From NCBI GenBank assembly GCA_030043175.1, contig JASHYD010000986.1, positions 1 through 12,265 of the forward strand: a stretch of 12,265 bases of DNA. Direction: 5' to 3'. The stretch is from Xanthobacteraceae bacterium (GTDB taxonomy: Bacteria > Pseudomonadota > Alphaproteobacteria > Rhizobiales > Xanthobacteraceae). Under the pieces are notes generated by a model, which saw only the letters and a list, made by a program, of their open reading frames with translations, was not told where the DNA came from and did no database searches. Of this stretch, positions 11,862 through 12,265 are shown one piece after another (within the stretch, counting starts at the first letter, position 1; each line of letters starts with the position of its first letter). The translations under genes were made by a program, and so were the position numbers.

Positions 11862-12265
11862 ATGTCCGATAGCATCTTCAACTTCGGCTTTAGCCGCCCC
11901 CGACGCCGTATCGAGCCGCAGATGTCCGATGAGAGCGGCGACCCTGGGGAGCACTCTCATGCTCCCGATCGTCACGATCCGGGGGCCGATTCGCTCAACG
12001 AGCTGGCGCGGCTGATCGGGCAAACCGATCCCTTGCCGCCGGCAGGTGAAGGCCCGGGCGGGCGCTTGGCCGACATTTCGCGGACTGCGTCCTCGCCGGC
12101 CGCCGCGGCCCAGCGTGACGATGGCTTCGCCGAAGACCGGGTCCGCCAGCGCCAGTTCGAAGGTCGCTCGTTTGAAAGTCGTTCGTCCTTGGACAAGGGC
12201 GCCGCAGTTCGCCGCGAGTCTGATTTCGCCCGATCCCGTCTGCCCGGACAACCGAGTAACCTCGA
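11862..12265 (+). CDS. Probable SPOR-domain protein, N-terminal part (3' end outside window)
   Basis: Open frame from the ATG at 11862 to the window end, 134 complete codons with no stop. The visible part is polar and probably disordered, rich in Arg, Asp, Ser, Gly and Pro, with one recognisable block, D-S-L-N-E-L-A-R-L-I-G-Q-T-D-P-L (residues 46-61). This block resembles the cytoplasmic N terminus of the SPOR-domain proteins that usually follow argS in Rhizobiales, where it reads like D-P-L-A-E-L-A-R-L-I-G-Q-T-D-P-F. Those proteins have one membrane segment and a C-terminal peptidoglycan-binding SPOR domain, and are linked to cell division and the cell wall; neither the membrane segment nor the SPOR domain is inside the window. 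A second ATG at 11922 in a nearly identical context (M-S-D) is an alternative start. The family call rests on this motif and on position. Confidence 0.75.
   Translation, partial: MSDSIFNFGFSRPRRRIEPQMSDESGDPGEHSHAPDRHDPGADSLNELARLIGQTDPLPPAGEGPGGRLADISRTASSPAAAAQRDDGFAEDRVRQRQFEGRSFESRSSLDKGAAVRRESDFARSRLPGQPSNL

Noticed and set aside
11652..12251. 199-codon minus-strand open frame at the right end
   Set aside because: It overlaps the argS end antisense, and the opposite strand carries the SPOR-like N terminus expected after argS.
1..12265. CRISPR array, IS element, prophage, tRNA or rRNA genes
   Set aside because: No regularly spaced repeats, transposase motifs, tRNA-like T-arm/anticodon patterns or rRNA-like stretches were seen on either strand.

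Overview
The window looks like an ordinary chromosomal segment of an alphaproteobacterium, most likely order Hyphomicrobiales (Rhizobiales) near the Bradyrhizobium/Xanthobacteraceae side. This rests on high GC, an ExoR-type Sel1 protein, Rhizobiales-like protein sequences, and the order erpA / dgt / argS / SPOR-domain-like gene, which I recall as common in that group. The taxonomic call is inference. I see no phage genes, IS elements, tRNAs, rRNAs or CRISPR array.

Layout. 1-294 is the 3' end of a sulfatase (+). 335-934 is a 3-methyladenine DNA glycosylase (-). 935-1659 has no intact gene but holds a decayed internal fragment of a dihydroxy-acid dehydratase (ilvD-like), lying directly upstream of exoR. 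1660-2535 is exoR (+), a periplasmic Sel1-repeat regulator. It converges on xthA (-, 2702-3484), exonuclease III. A 355-bp divergent region with two dyads follows. Then comes a two-gene RND efflux operon (+): membrane fusion protein 3840-5015 and a TTG-started inner-membrane pump 5033-8236. It converges on erpA (-, 8270-8599), an A-type Fe-S carrier. Divergent from erpA is a forward cluster: dgt (8706-9956), argS (10001-11770) and the start of a probable SPOR-domain protein (11862 to window end).

How the genes relate. Two DNA-repair enzymes, the glycosylase and exonuclease III, belong to the same base-excision pathway but are not co-transcribed. The RND pair should form an efflux system, but no outer-membrane channel gene is present, so that partner must lie elsewhere. 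dgt, argS and the SPOR-like gene run in the same direction with short gaps and may be co-transcribed. exoR stands alone, without exoS/chvI or exopolysaccharide genes.

The more unusual points are the ilvD relic, a roughly 28-residue low-complexity segment in dgt whose DNA fits a short-loop G-quadruplex motif, tiny ORFs with strong Shine-Dalgarno sequences immediately before dgt and before the SPOR-like gene, a Gly/Pro-rich insert in the RND pump, and a duplicated start-codon context in the SPOR-like gene. I found no convincing candidate for a wholly new multi-gene system.
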